DNA of 64,000 nt from DATCKG01 sp036562385 (GTDB lineage Bacteria; Bacillota; Sulfobacillia; Symbiobacteriales; Symbiobacteriaceae), in contig DATCKG010000014.1 of the NCBI GenBank assembly GCA_036562385.1, forward strand, positions 1 through 64,000, written 5' to 3'. Both the position numbers and the translations under genes were made by a program. Below are positions 24,680 to 33,562 of the stretch, piece by piece (positions within the stretch are counted from its first letter, which is position 1; each line of letters starts with the position of its first letter). A model generated the notes under the pieces. The model saw only the letters and a program-made list of their open reading frames with translations. It ran no database searches and was not told the DNA's origin.

Positions 24680-26584
24680 ATGGGACTGACCAGGAAGTAC
24701 GATGTGGCGGTGGTGGGCGCCGGCCATGCCGGCATCGAGGCCGCGCTGGCCGCGGCCCGGATGGGCATGGAAACGATCTGCTTTACCACCAACCTGGACA
24801 ACATCGCGATGATGAACTGCAATCCCTCCATCGGGGGGCCGGCCAAGGGGCACCTGGTGCGGGAGATCGACGCCCTGGGCGGGCAGATGGCGCTGACCGC
24901 GGACCAGACGTTTCTGCAGATGCGGATGCTCAACCGGGGCAAGGGACCCGCGGTGCAGGCCCTGCGGGCGCAGATCGACAAGCGGGCCTATGCGTGGCAG
25001 ATGCGGCTGGTGCTGGAGCGAACCCCGCGGCTGACCTTGAAGCAGGCCATGGTGCAGGAGATTGTGGTGGAAGACGGCCGGGTCTGCGGCGTCATCACCG
25101 CCAGCGGGATCTTCTACGAGGCCAAGGCGGTGGTGCTGAGCACCGGCACCTACCTGCACGGCCGGACCATCATGGGGGAGCTGCAGCGGGAGTCCGGCCC
25201 CAGCGGCATGGCGCCGGCGGTGGGGCTGACCGACTGCCTGCGCCGCCTGGGACTGCGGGTGGGGCGGTTCAAGACCGGGACACCGCCCCGGCTGGACGGG
25301 CGGACGGTGGACTACTCGGTGATGCAGCGGCAGGACGGAGACCCGGAGCCCTGGCGGTTCAGTCTCCTGTCCCCCCGGGAGCCCCGGGAGCAGCTTCCGT
25401 GCTGGCTCACCAGCACCAATCCCCGCACCCATGAGCTGATCCGGAAGAACCTGCACCGGGCCCCCCTCTTCAACGGCACCATTCAGGGCCGGGGCCCCCG
25501 GTACTGTCCGTCGGTGGAAGACAAGGTGGTGCGGTTTGCGGACAAGGACAGCCACCAGGTCTTCATCGAACCGGAGTCGTGGGATAGCTGTGAGGTCTAC
25601 GTGCTGGGGCTGTCCACCAGCCTGCCGGAGGAAGTGCAGATCGAGGTGGTCCGGTCGATCCGGGGGCTGGAGGAGGCCGAAATCCTGCGGCCGGGGTATG
25701 CCATCGAATATGACTACGTGGACCCCACGCAGCTGCGGCCGTGGCTGGAGACCAAGCAGATCCGGGGGCTGTTCTGCGGCGGGCAGATCAACGGCACCTC
25801 CGGGTACGAGGAGGCGGCGGCCCAGGGGCTGGTGGCCGGGATCAACGCGGCGCTGTATGTCCAGGGCCGGGAGCCGCTGGTGCTGAGCCGGGCCGACGGG
25901 TACATCGGTGTGCTGATCGATGACCTGGTGACCAAGGGGACGGATGAGCCCTACCGGATGATGACCTCCCGGGCGGAGTACCGGCTGATGCTCCGGCAGG
26001 ACAACGCGCACCTGAGGCTCACCGAAAAGGGACGGGCGGTGGGATTGGTTGACGACCACCGATGGGAGGTCTTCTGCGCGGTGCGCGATGCCATCGGGGG
26101 CGAGATCCGGCGGCTGGAGGAGACCGTGGTGGCCCCCTCCCCCCGGGTGCAGGCGGTGCTCCGGGAGCTGGGTACGTCGGAGCTCAAGAGCGGGGTTACT
26201 GCGGCGCAGCTTCTGAAGCGGCCGGAGGTGCACTACGAGCACCTGCGGGCCATGGGAGTTGGCCGGGAGGACCTGGATCCCCTGGTGGCCCAGGAAGTGG
26301 AGACGGAGATCAAGTACGCGGGCTACATCCAGCGGGAGATGCAGCAGGTGGAGCGGATGCAGCGGCTGGAGAGCAAGCGGCTCCCTCCCGATCTGGACTA
26401 CTGGGCCCTGAAGGGCCTGTCCACGGAGGCCCGGGAGAAGCTGGATCGGATCCGGCCGGAGACGCTGGGCCGTGCCAGCCGGATCAGCGGCGTGTCCCCT
26501 GCGGATATTGCGATGCTGATGGTCTACCTGGAGCGGATGGGCTCCGAGGGAAAGGGGATGCGGGATGGAACCGGGGAACCTTGA
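24680..26584 (+). CDS. mnmG: tRNA uridine-34 modification enzyme MnmG
   Basis: MnmG (GidA) is the FAD and NADH partner of MnmE. The 634-residue product has the FAD Rossmann motif at the start (VAVVGAGHAGIEAALAAARMG), the CNPSIGGPAKGHLVREIDALG signature, the FKTGTPPRLDG loop and the C-terminal helical domain (GVSPADIAMLMVYLE). I chose the ATG giving MGLTRKYDVAVVGAG; a TTG six codons earlier overlaps mnmE. It overlaps rsmG by 20 bases. Confidence 0.97.
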   Translation: MGLTRKYDVAVVGAGHAGIEAALAAARMGMETICFTTNLDNIAMMNCNPSIGGPAKGHLVREIDALGGQMALTADQTFLQMRMLNRGKGPAVQALRAQIDKRAYAWQMRLVLERTPRLTLKQAMVQEIVVEDGRVCGVITASGIFYEAKAVVLSTGTYLHGRTIMGELQRESGPSGMAPAVGLTDCLRRLGLRVGRFKTGTPPRLDGRTVDYSVMQRQDGDPEPWRFSLLSPREPREQLPCWLTSTNPRTHELIRKNLHRAPLFNGTIQGRGPRYCPSVEDKVVRFADKDSHQVFIEPESWDSCEVYVLGLSTSLPEEVQIEVVRSIRGLEEAEILRPGYAIEYDYVDPTQLRPWLETKQIRGLFCGGQINGTSGYEEAAAQGLVAGINAALYVQGREPLVLSRADGYIGVLIDDLVTKGTDEPYRMMTSRAEYRLMLRQDNAHLRLTEKGRAVGLVDDHRWEVFCAVRDAIGGEIRRLEETVVAPSPRVQAVLRELGTSELKSGVTAAQLLKRPEVHYEHLRAMGVGREDLDPLVAQEVETEIKYAGYIQREMQQVERMQRLESKRLPPDLDYWALKGLSTEAREKLDRIRPETLGRASRISGVSPADIAMLMVYLERMGSEGKGMRDGTGEP

Positions 26585-27302
26585 ACTGCTGCGGGAGGGG
26601 CTGAAGGGATTTGGCCTTTCCCCGGAACCGGAGCAGGTGCAGGCGATGGTCCGGCACCTGGAACTGGTGGCGGACTGGAACCAGCGGATCAACCTGACCG
26701 CCGTCACCGAGGAGCGGGAGATGGTGATCAAGCACCTGCTGGATTCGGCCTCCGTACTCACGGTGCTGCGGCCCCAGGCAGGCAGCCGGCTGCTGGATGT
26801 GGGCAGCGGCGCCGGGTTTCCGGGGCTCACCATCAAGTGCCTGGTGCCGGCCGCGGAGGTGGTGCTCTTGGAGAGCATGGCGAAGCGCTGCCGGTTCCTG
26901 GAGGCGGCGGTGGCAGAAGTGATGCCCCTCCTCCACAACCCCGGCGGCATCCAGGTGGTGTGGGCCCGGGCGGAGGATGCGGCCCGGAGGAGCGGCTTTC
27001 GGGAGGCCTTCGACGGGGTGGTGGCCCGGGCGGTGGCGGAGATGCGGGTGCTCAGCGAGTACTGCCTCCCCTTCTGCCGGGTGGGCGGCGAGTTTGTGGC
27101 CATGAAGGGGCCGGGCGTCCATGCGGAACTGGAGGCGGCTCGGCGCGCCATCACCTTGCTGGGGGGCGAGATCGCCGAGGTCCGGGAACTGGAGCTGCCC
27201 GATGGGGCAGGATCCCGAACACTTGTTCGTATTCGAAAGGTCCAGCATACCCCCGGGGCCTATCCGCGTAAAGCGGGGATTCCCGCGCGCAATCCGCTGT
27301 AA
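26565..27302 (+). CDS. rsmG: 16S rRNA (guanine-527-N7) methyltransferase
   Basis: RsmG (GidB) methylates G527 of 16S rRNA in the 530 loop; loss gives low-level streptomycin resistance in other bacteria. The 245-residue product has the helical N-terminus, the NQRINLTAVTEEREMVIKHL segment, the SAM-binding motif LLDVGSGAGFPGL and the VARAVAEM segment. Its C-terminus is basic. It starts inside mnmG, so translation is coupled. In B. subtilis noc follows; here parA follows instead. Confidence 0.95.
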   Translation: MEPGNLELLREGLKGFGLSPEPEQVQAMVRHLELVADWNQRINLTAVTEEREMVIKHLLDSASVLTVLRPQAGSRLLDVGSGAGFPGLTIKCLVPAAEVVLLESMAKRCRFLEAAVAEVMPLLHNPGGIQVVWARAEDAARRSGFREAFDGVVARAVAEMRVLSEYCLPFCRVGGEFVAMKGPGVHAELEAARRAITLLGGEIAEVRELELPDGAGSRTLVRIRKVQHTPGAYPRKAGIPARNPL

Positions 27303-27312
27303 AACGAAGATG

Positions 27313-27345
27313 GCCGCGCTCCCTAAAAGGAGGCGGCCTTTTTTA
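27313..27345 (+). terminator. Terminator after rsmG
   Basis: GGCCGC plus CTCC pairs with GGAG plus GCGGCC around a short loop, followed by TTTTTT. It separates the mnm/rsmG unit from parA-parB. Confidence 0.9.
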
Positions 27346-27346
27346 T

Positions 27347-27374
27347 TGATGGGTATAGAAGGGGAAGGTATGCT
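27347..27374 (+). promoter_or_regulatory. Candidate parA promoter
   Basis: TTGATG followed after 16 bases by TATGCT, just after the rsmG terminator and 112 bases before the parA start. It is a moderate sigma-A match. Confidence 0.45.
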
Positions 27375-27485
27375 TGTATTAAGTGAGCGGAGGGCGTACG
27401 GATGGGCAGGAACCCTCCTGCCCTTGGCGAAACCCTCTACAGTCTCCGAAACGTACGGGCGCTGCAGGAGTGGAGGGAATCAGGT

Positions 27486-28262
27486 GTGGGACGCGTGATT
27501 GCTGTGGCCAACCAGAAGGGCGGCGTTGGAAAGACCACGACGGCGATCAATTTGAGCGCCTGTCTGGCCGAGGCGGGCAAGCGCGTTCTGCTGGTGGACA
27601 TCGACCCCCAGGGAAATGCGACCAGCGGACTGGGCATCGATCGGAACAAGGTGGAGCGGTCGATCTACGACGTGCTGCTGGAGGACCTGCCTGCGGATCA
27701 AGCGATGGTGCGTACCCCTGTGGAGGGTCTGCTGCTGATTCCTGCCACCATCGACCTGGCCGGTGCGGAGATCGAGTTGGTGCCCCGGATTTCCCGGGAG
27801 AGCCGGCTGAAGCGGGGCCTGGCGCCCGTTCGGGATCAATTCGATTTCATTCTGATCGATTGTCCGCCATCTTTGGGACTGCTGACCATCAACGCCCTGA
27901 CGGCGGCGGATTCGGTGCTGATTCCGATCCAGTGCGAGTACTACGCGCTGGAGGGGCTGAAGCAGTTGATGGATACGTTCCGGCTGGTGAAGGACGCGCT
28001 GAATCCGGACCTGGAAGTGGAAGGCGTCCTGCTGACGATGTTCGACGGCCGGACGAACCTGAGCATTCAGGTGGCGGAGGATGTGAAACGGTATTTCCGG
28101 GGGAAGGTCTATCGGAGCATCATCTCCCGGAATGTGCGGCTCAGTGAGGCGCCCAGCCACGGGCTGCCGATTACGATGTATGATGCCAAGTCCAAAGGGG
28201 CGGAGGCCTACACCGAGTTGGCCCGGGAGGTTATTGAGCATGTCGAAGAGAGGGCTAGGTAG
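27486..28262 (+). CDS. parA: Chromosome partitioning ATPase ParA/Soj
   Basis: ParA (Soj) is a nucleoid-bound ATPase that, with ParB-parS, separates origins; in B. subtilis it also regulates DnaA. The 258-residue product starts VGRVIAVANQKGGVGKTTTA, with the deviant Walker A lysine pair typical of ParA. It continues with VDIDPQGNATSGLG and LIDCPPSLGLLTINAL (Walker B). I chose the GTG because a GGAGGG site lies 8 bases upstream; an in-frame ATG 28 codons earlier has no such support. It has no N-terminal DNA-binding domain, so it is the chromosomal (type Ib-like short) form. It overlaps parB by 23 bases. Confidence 0.95.
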   Translation: MGRVIAVANQKGGVGKTTTAINLSACLAEAGKRVLLVDIDPQGNATSGLGIDRNKVERSIYDVLLEDLPADQAMVRTPVEGLLLIPATIDLAGAEIELVPRISRESRLKRGLAPVRDQFDFILIDCPPSLGLLTINALTAADSVLIPIQCEYYALEGLKQLMDTFRLVKDALNPDLEVEGVLLTMFDGRTNLSIQVAEDVKRYFRGKVYRSIISRNVRLSEAPSHGLPITMYDAKSKGAEAYTELAREVIEHVEERAR

Positions 28263-29139
28263 GGGCCTGAGTGCGCTGATTCCCGAGATCGACCCGGGGG
28301 ATCGGGAATCGGTGGTGGAATTGGCGGTGGATCTGATCGAGCCCAATCCGCGCCAGCCCCGCAAGCATTTTGACGAGGGCAAGCTGGAGGAGCTTGCCTC
28401 TTCCATTCGCGCAAAGGGGATCGTGCAGCCCATCGTGGTGCGGCCCCGGGACGGGCGCTACGAGATCGTCGCGGGGGAGCGGCGGTGGCGGGCTGCCAAG
28501 CTTGCGGGGCTGAAGCGTGTTCCGGCGCTGGTCCGTGACTTTTCGGAAGCGGAGGTCATGGAGATCGCGCTGATTGAGAACCTGCAGCGGGAGGACCTCA
28601 ACCCTCTGGAAGAGGCGGAGGCCTACCGGGTGCTGCTGGAGGAGTGCCATCTGACCCAGGAGGAACTGGCCCGGCGGCTGGGCAAGAGCCGGCCGCAGAT
28701 CAGCAATACCCTGCGGCTGCTGCAATTGGCAGAGCCGGTGCGTGAGGAGCTCCGGGCAGGGCGGATTTCGGTGGGGCACGCGAAGGTGCTGCTGGGGGTC
28801 AGCGATCCGGCTCTGCAGGAGCGGCTGGCAGCCCGTGTCGCCCAGGAGGGCCTGTCGGTACGGGAGCTGGAGGCGGCGGTGAAGCGGCAGACGGCCGGGA
28901 GCCGGTCCGCTCGCCGGGGCCGGGAGTCTCGGGAGGACGACCTGACGCCGGAGCTGCGGGATATCGAGCGGCGACTGGGGGAACGGCTGGGAACCCCGGT
29001 GAAGCTGCAAATGGGGAAGGACCGGGGCCGGATCGAGATTACCTTTTTCGGCGAGGAGGGGTTGGAGCGGGTACTGGAATGTCTGGGGTTGTTGGAGGGC
29101 AAGCCGGCGACGCCTGTCCGGGAGGTGTTTCGGGTTTGA
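28240..29139 (+). CDS. parB: Chromosome partitioning CTPase ParB/Spo0J
   Basis: ParB (Spo0J) loads at parS, slides as a CTP-bound clamp and recruits SMC. The 299-residue product has the N-terminal RGLGRGLSALIP segment that stimulates ParA, and the CTP-binding domain with QPRKHF and GERRWRAAKLAGL. The parS-reading helix-turn-helix follows (LTQEELARRLGKSRPQISNTLRLL, with the GHAKVLLG segment after it), then the C-terminal dimer domain. It is followed at once by nine perfect parS-type palindromes, the first 7 bases after the stop. Confidence 0.96.
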   Translation: MSKRGLGRGLSALIPEIDPGDRESVVELAVDLIEPNPRQPRKHFDEGKLEELASSIRAKGIVQPIVVRPRDGRYEIVAGERRWRAAKLAGLKRVPALVRDFSEAEVMEIALIENLQREDLNPLEEAEAYRVLLEECHLTQEELARRLGKSRPQISNTLRLLQLAEPVREELRAGRISVGHAKVLLGVSDPALQERLAARVAQEGLSVRELEAAVKRQTAGSRSARRGRESREDDLTPELRDIERRLGERLGTPVKLQMGKDRGRIEITFFGEEGLERVLECLGLLEGKPATPVREVFRV

Positions 29140-29145
29140 CGGGGC

Positions 29146-30414
29146 GTTCCACGTGGAACGGCGCTGTGGGCGGAGGCAGGTAAGGAACCTCCGCGCGGGC
29201 ACTGGGTGTGCAGCGTTCCACGTGGAACCTTTGTGCTGAACGGGGCCGGCGCCCGAGGAAAGGGCTGCGACGTGCGGTTTCCGTCCCACCCGCCGGGAGG
29301 GGACGTTCCACGTGGAACGGAGCTGCGGGTGAGGAGGCGTTCCGGTGAGGGGGTTACGCGGGAGGTGCCACGAGGAGCCTGCGGGCTGGGCGGTGGACCG
29401 GTGCAGTCCTGCCGCCAGGTGGGTTGGGCCTCGTGGAGGTTCCCCCCGGAACGGTATCGTGGCGGGAGCGTCTATATGGGTAAACGGTAGCGATGTGCGC
29501 CTCGTGGAACGGTTGGCGGAGGATAGAAGCGTGGCTGGTGGATGGGACCCTGCGCACGGGAAGGTGGGGCGCCTGGCGAACCCACCCGGGAGTACCTCAG
29601 GTGGATCCGCCCATGAACGGCATGGCGAGGGTGTTGGTCAGCACGTTCCACCGCAGGAATTCGGGTGGCGTCACGTGGTTGCTTAGTCCTGGGATGGGAC
29701 GGCAACGTTCCACGTGGAACCTCGGCAGGAGGGACGAGCGGCGTCACCGTCCTGCGAGCGGCGGCGAGCAAGGGTGCGGTGAAACCTGAGGGCGCCAGCC
29801 GGGGGTTCAGGAGCTCGGCCAGCCGGGGTTTCACGATTTTCGGTGTGCCGGCGCTCCCTATGGAGTCCCGCTTTCGGTCCGGAGGGCGATAACCCGCTTC
29901 GTGGAATCCGGGGTGACGGCCGCACGTGGAACCACGGGGACCGGAACCTCGCTTCGGAGCGCGGAGGGCGATGGAACCGCCCGCTGAAACAGTGCGATGA
30001 ACGTTCCACGTGGAACCGGCGGGGGTCCCCCTTCTGGGTCACTGCAAGCCGGGCAGAAGAGGGTTCCACGTGGAACGGCAGTGCCGGCGGCAAAGTCACG
30101 TGAGGGACCGCAGCTGGCTTTCTGGCTTGACTCTTCAGCCCTTCGGGCAGCGCGTTCCACGTGGAACGGTAGTTCGGGCGGTGAAGCGCGACTCGGTCGG
30201 AATTTGGTCAAGAGCCCCGGTCCCAGAAGGGACGCACCGGGCTCCGGCTATCCGGCAAGGGCAGGCTTGTCCAAAGCGAGGTTGGCAGGGATCCGTACAT
30301 AGGTCTGCGCACCTTTCTCCACCATGATCCCGTTCCACGTGGAACGGTGCTGGCAGGGGCGCGTGCCGCATCGCCGCCTGCGGAAAAGCCACCGGGAAAC
30401 GTTCCACGTGGAAC
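29146..30414. repeat. parS: parS array: nine perfect 14-bp ParB sites
   Basis: The palindrome GTTCCACGTGGAAC occurs perfectly at 29146, 29215, 29305, 29707, 30003, 30063, 30154, 30332 and 30401 (first base of each). It matches the core of the B. subtilis parS consensus (TGTTNCACGTGAAACA). Spacings within clusters are 60-91 bases. Copies with three mismatches lie at 29365, 29439, 29497 and 29919. No convincing gene lies in the 1.4 kb between parB and the next gene; the open frames there carry the repeat in all frames. I infer a ParB loading centre. Confidence 0.9.
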
Positions 30415-30560
30415 CGTACATTGCCACAACCAGGACGGACATGGACCGCTACCCGGAAGCCAGCACAGGGTGCGGTGCGAAAAGGGGACGGGTTTGGCCT
30501 GGCAACGGCTGGCCAGCCATGGACGACGAAGAGATGACACTCACAAAGGAGGACCCAGCG

Positions 30561-31082
30561 GTGAATGCGCTCCTGAACATGGACAGCCTGCTGCTGGCAG
30601 GTATTGCTGTACTGATCAGTGTATTGCTGCTTATCTTCGCGATCCTCATCTATGTGCGTCAGAATCGCCTGCTGAAGCGCTACCGGATGCTTCTGAGCGG
30701 GGAGACAGGCCGGGACCTGGAACAGCTTCTTCTCCAGCAGCAGGAGGCCATCGCCCGACTGGAGGGAGAAGTGGCCGAGCTGCACCACCGGGTGGCGGAA
30801 CTGGCGGAGCAGGCCAAGACCCATGTGCAGAAGGTCGGCATCGTGCGGTTCAATCCGTTCCCGGACACTGGCAGCGACCTCAGCTTTGCCGTCGCACTGC
30901 TGGATGCGGAAGATAACGGCGTGGTCGTCACCAGCCTCTACGGCCGCTCCGAATCCCGCACGTATGCCAAGCCGCTGACGCGTGGGGTCTCCCGCTATCA
31001 GCTGACGGACGAGGAAAAGGAGGCGATCCAGCGGGCCCGCTCCGGCGATCTACGCCGTCAGGAACAGGTTGCGGCGCGCTGA
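30561..31082 (+). CDS. DUF4446 family membrane protein
   Basis: This 173-residue protein of unknown function is found near parB in many Firmicutes. It has one N-terminal membrane anchor (LLLAGIAVLISVLLLIFAIL), a predicted coiled coil (about residues 45-95, rich in Leu, Glu, Gln) and a globular C-terminal part with VGIVRFNPFPDTGSDLSFAV and GVVVTSLYGRSESRTYAKPL. That second part is the family hallmark. I chose the GTG with an AAAGGAGG site 8 bases upstream. It converges on yyaC, with 28 bases between the stops. Confidence 0.82.
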   Translation: MNALLNMDSLLLAGIAVLISVLLLIFAILIYVRQNRLLKRYRMLLSGETGRDLEQLLLQQQEAIARLEGEVAELHHRVAELAEQAKTHVQKVGIVRFNPFPDTGSDLSFAVALLDAEDNGVVVTSLYGRSESRTYAKPLTRGVSRYQLTDEEKEAIQRARSGDLRRQEQVAAR

Positions 31083-31110
31083 TCGGTCTGACCGGCATCT
31101 GCGGGACAGG

Positions 31111-31731
31111 TCAGGTGGGGTCACCGGCTGCGGACCACTGACGGCAGAGGGCGCCCAGGCCCTGTGCAATGCCCAGGGCAGCCACCTTGGCCATCCGCAT
31201 CACCAGGTTCAATCTGGTATTTTGCAGAACGAAATACTCCATGAAGCCACCGACGTTGACCACGCCGGTGACATAGACGTGGCCGACCTTGGGAAGCTGC
31301 TTGTTTACCCCGGCACCGGGCCGCAGGCTCCCCTGCCCCACCGTCAGCATGCCTACCGATTCGGACCGCCCCAGGCACGCGTCCACTGCCACCACAAAGG
31401 GCCGCCGGTAGGTGCGTTCCAGGGTCTTGAGCGTCTCCACCAGGTTGGCCGCGTGGACAGGCTTGTCCAGGGTTCCCAGGACGGCGTACGGATGGGGCCC
31501 GGACTCCTCCAGCCAACTGCCCACCAGTGGGCCCAGGGCGTCGCCGATGGCCCGGTCTGTTCCCACACAAAGCACCACCACGGCGTCGGCATTGCGGATG
31601 TACGGCGCACCGTAGCGTGCCAGGGCGCCGCCGATCCGTGCGGCCGCATCCGGCGCATCCATGTGCACCCGACACTCCAGCGTCTCACTGCCCAGCAGCC
31701 TAAGCCGCTCAACCCACCCCTCGTACACCAA
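31111..31731 (-). CDS. yyaC: Spore-specific protein YyaC (DUF1256, germination-protease fold)
   Basis: YyaC is a sporulation protein related to the germination protease GPR; its exact role is unknown. The 206-residue product has the family's VVLCVGTDRAIGDALGPLVG segment near residue 52, then VVAVDACLGR and the GAGVNKQLPKVGHVYVTGVVN segment. It is on the lagging strand, opposite its neighbours; in B. subtilis yyaC also lies just after spo0J. A forespore sigma promoter is expected but I could not place one. Confidence 0.85.
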   Translation of the reverse strand: MVYEGWVERLRLLGSETLECRVHMDAPDAAARIGGALARYGAPYIRNADAVVVLCVGTDRAIGDALGPLVGSWLEESGPHPYAVLGTLDKPVHAANLVETLKTLERTYRRPFVVAVDACLGRSESVGMLTVGQGSLRPGAGVNKQLPKVGHVYVTGVVNVGGFMEYFVLQNTRLNLVMRMAKVAALGIAQGLGALCRQWSAAGDPT

Positions 31732-31822
31732 ACCACCCTCTCCGTACTCTCGCTCACAGGCACAGGGAAGTATATGGCAAGCCCCACCCCGCTATGTAGG
31801 CAGGTGGCCGAGGAGGAGGATC

Positions 31823-32368
31823 ATGGACCGGGAACGCGTGGACCAACTGATCCGGGAAGCCGATGCCCACTACCTGAAAGGGGAACTCCAGGAGGCGCTG
31901 TCCCTTTACCGGCAGGTGCTGGCGGAGGACGAAACCGTTGCCTGGGCTCACAGCCGCATCGGCGCCATCTTGGCTGAGTTCGGCGACGAGGCCGCAGCCG
32001 AGGCCTCCATCCGCCGCGCCCTGGAACTGGATCCGTACCTGCCGCAGGCCCACAGCAACCTGGGCAACATCTATTACTCCCGGGGCGACTACCAGCGGGC
32101 CCTGGCCCAGTATCAGAAGGCGATCCAGCTTGATCCGCGCCAGCCCATCTACTATGAGAACCTCCACGCGGCGTATAAGAAGCTGGGCCGGATTGCAGAG
32201 GCGGTAGCGGCCTTCAAGAAAGCCCAGCGGCTCCACCAGGAAAAGGCCCGGGAAGAGGCCCGGGCCCATCTGAAGCAGGCCGCCGCCAACTTACGCCGCG
32301 GCGGCTGCCTCTCCACCACCCTGGTGGTCATGCTGACGGTCCTCCTCCTCGTTATCATCCTGCGGTAA
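31823..32368 (+). CDS. Tail-anchored TPR-repeat protein
   Basis: The 181-residue product has three to four tetratricopeptide repeats (about residues 8-135; clear units around AHSRIGAILAEFGDEAAAEA, SNLGNIYYSRGDYQRALAQY and ENLHAAYKKLGRIAEAVAAF). These usually mediate protein contacts. A charged helix follows, then one C-terminal membrane segment (TTLVVMLTVLLLVIILR) that should anchor it with the repeats in the cytoplasm. A GAGGAGGAGG site precedes the ATG. Its partner is unknown. Confidence 0.8.
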   Translation: MDRERVDQLIREADAHYLKGELQEALSLYRQVLAEDETVAWAHSRIGAILAEFGDEAAAEASIRRALELDPYLPQAHSNLGNIYYSRGDYQRALAQYQKAIQLDPRQPIYYENLHAAYKKLGRIAEAVAAFKKAQRLHQEKAREEARAHLKQAAANLRRGGCLSTTLVVMLTVLLLVIILR

Positions 32369-32435
32369 TCCTTTGTCCTTTCGGTAAGGCCGATTCGCTT
32401 CGGATGCGCGGCACCGTGACACGGGAGGGACAACG

Positions 32436-33179
32436 ATGACCGGATGGCCCCAGCTCACCCCCGCCGACTACGTCATCCTGGGACTGCTCCTTCTCGCCTT
32501 CTTAGAAGGATTCCGCCGTGGCTTTCTGGCGGAGGCGATCCGGTTTGGCGCCTTGATCGTTACGCTTCTGGTAGCGGGCCGGTACAGCGAACCGTTCCGC
32601 CTCTGGCTGAATCAGCGCTGGCACATCGAAGAGCGCCTGGTCCTTTACCTGGCTGGGCGGCTGGGGCTGCCCCTGGAGGCCTACCAGACCGAGGCGGCGA
32701 TCTCTCCGGCAGAGGCCGCGGACTGGCTCCGCCATCTCCCCTTGCCGGGCTCCTTTTGGGACGAACTCTTCTACCAGGCGGCCGCGTCGCAATCCGGTGA
32801 CCTCATGGTCTCCCCGGCCCACCTGATCCTGCAGCAACTGGCCCGGGGCCTGGCCGCTGTCCTTTCCTACCTGACTCTGCTGCTGCTGGTAGGCCTGCTG
32901 GTGGCGGTAGCCGCGAGCCTCCTTTCCCATCTGGTACAACAGGATTCCCTCTTGAACACGATCAATCGAACGGCAGGCGGGGCTGTGAAGGCGCTGGAGT
33001 CGGCGTTGCTCGTGACGCTGGTGGTGGCCCTGGTGGCCCCGGCCCTCGCGGTGGCCGGCTTCCCCTGGCTGCACGAGCAACTGGCCGGAGCGGCGCTGAC
33101 CCCGTACTGTCTCCGCCTCTATGACTGGCTGTGGACCGCCTTCTTTGGCCCGGCGGGGGGCCTCTTTTTCCCGGCCTGA
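32436..33179 (+). CDS. CvpA family membrane protein
   Basis: This 247-residue membrane protein resembles the CvpA (colicin V production) family: an N-terminal DYVILGLLLLAFLEGFRRGF segment followed by further membrane helices at about 35-50, 135-165 and 185-215. CvpA proteins are linked to envelope stress in other bacteria, but no activity is established. A loop of about 80 residues is on the outside by my reading. A GGGAGGG site precedes the ATG. Confidence 0.7.
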   Translation: MTGWPQLTPADYVILGLLLLAFLEGFRRGFLAEAIRFGALIVTLLVAGRYSEPFRLWLNQRWHIEERLVLYLAGRLGLPLEAYQTEAAISPAEAADWLRHLPLPGSFWDELFYQAAASQSGDLMVSPAHLILQQLARGLAAVLSYLTLLLLVGLLVAVAASLLSHLVQQDSLLNTINRTAGGAVKALESALLVTLVVALVAPALAVAGFPWLHEQLAGAALTPYCLRLYDWLWTAFFGPAGGLFFPA

Positions 33180-33211
33180 CGGCAACGGCACAACTGTGGG
33201 AGGTGCACGGT

Positions 33212-33427
33212 TTGGAACGCGTCCGGTATGAGATTGGCGACGTCGTGCGGCTGAAAAAGCCGCACCCGTGCGGTGCCGATCGCTGGGAGATCTACCGCAC
33301 GGGCATCGATTTTGGTCTCAAGTGCCTCGGTTGCGGTCACCGGGTGATGATCCCGCGCACCAAGTTTGAAAAGGCTGTGCGTGAGCATTTTCCCAAAGCG
33401 GCACAGACTCAGGACGGGCAATCCTGA
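33212..33427 (+). CDS. DUF951 family protein
   Basis: This small 71-residue protein has cysteines in HPCG and CLGCGHRVMIPR, probably a zinc or nucleic-acid-binding fold. The IGDVVRLKKPHPCGADRWEI pattern is the DUF951 signature, found near rpsF in Firmicutes. It starts at TTG with a GGGAGGTG site about 7 bases upstream. Function unknown. Confidence 0.82.
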   Translation: MERVRYEIGDVVRLKKPHPCGADRWEIYRTGIDFGLKCLGCGHRVMIPRTKFEKAVREHFPKAAQTQDGQS

Positions 33428-33430
33428 CAG

Positions 33431-33562
33431 TTGCAACCCGCTCCAATGCGTGCTATATTTGATTGGACTCGCTTGCACGCGAGCTACCAGGCGCAGCCTG
33501 CGGGCTGTTGCCTCCCTGCTCCGTTCGTAGGGGCCATCAGACCATAGGGAGGAGGTGTACCC
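33431..33562 (+). promoter_or_regulatory. rpsF promoter and structured leader
   Basis: TTGCAA is followed after 17 bases by TATATT (33454-33459). The roughly 100-base leader then folds into CTCGC-GCGAG and a longer GGC-GCAGCC/GGCTG-GCC hairpin before the AGGGAGGAGG site. Many bacteria have an S6:S18-binding leader here; I cannot confirm the consensus by eye. Confidence 0.6.

Noticed and set aside
24647..27154. An 835-codon open frame on the minus strand across mnmG and rsmG.
   Set aside because: Shadow of two well-supported genes on the plus strand; low-complexity Pro/His/Gln-rich product.
29206..30327. Several overlapping open frames of 60-140 codons in the region after parB.
   Set aside because: They are composed largely of the parS repeat read in different frames, have no ribosome binding sites and match no family.
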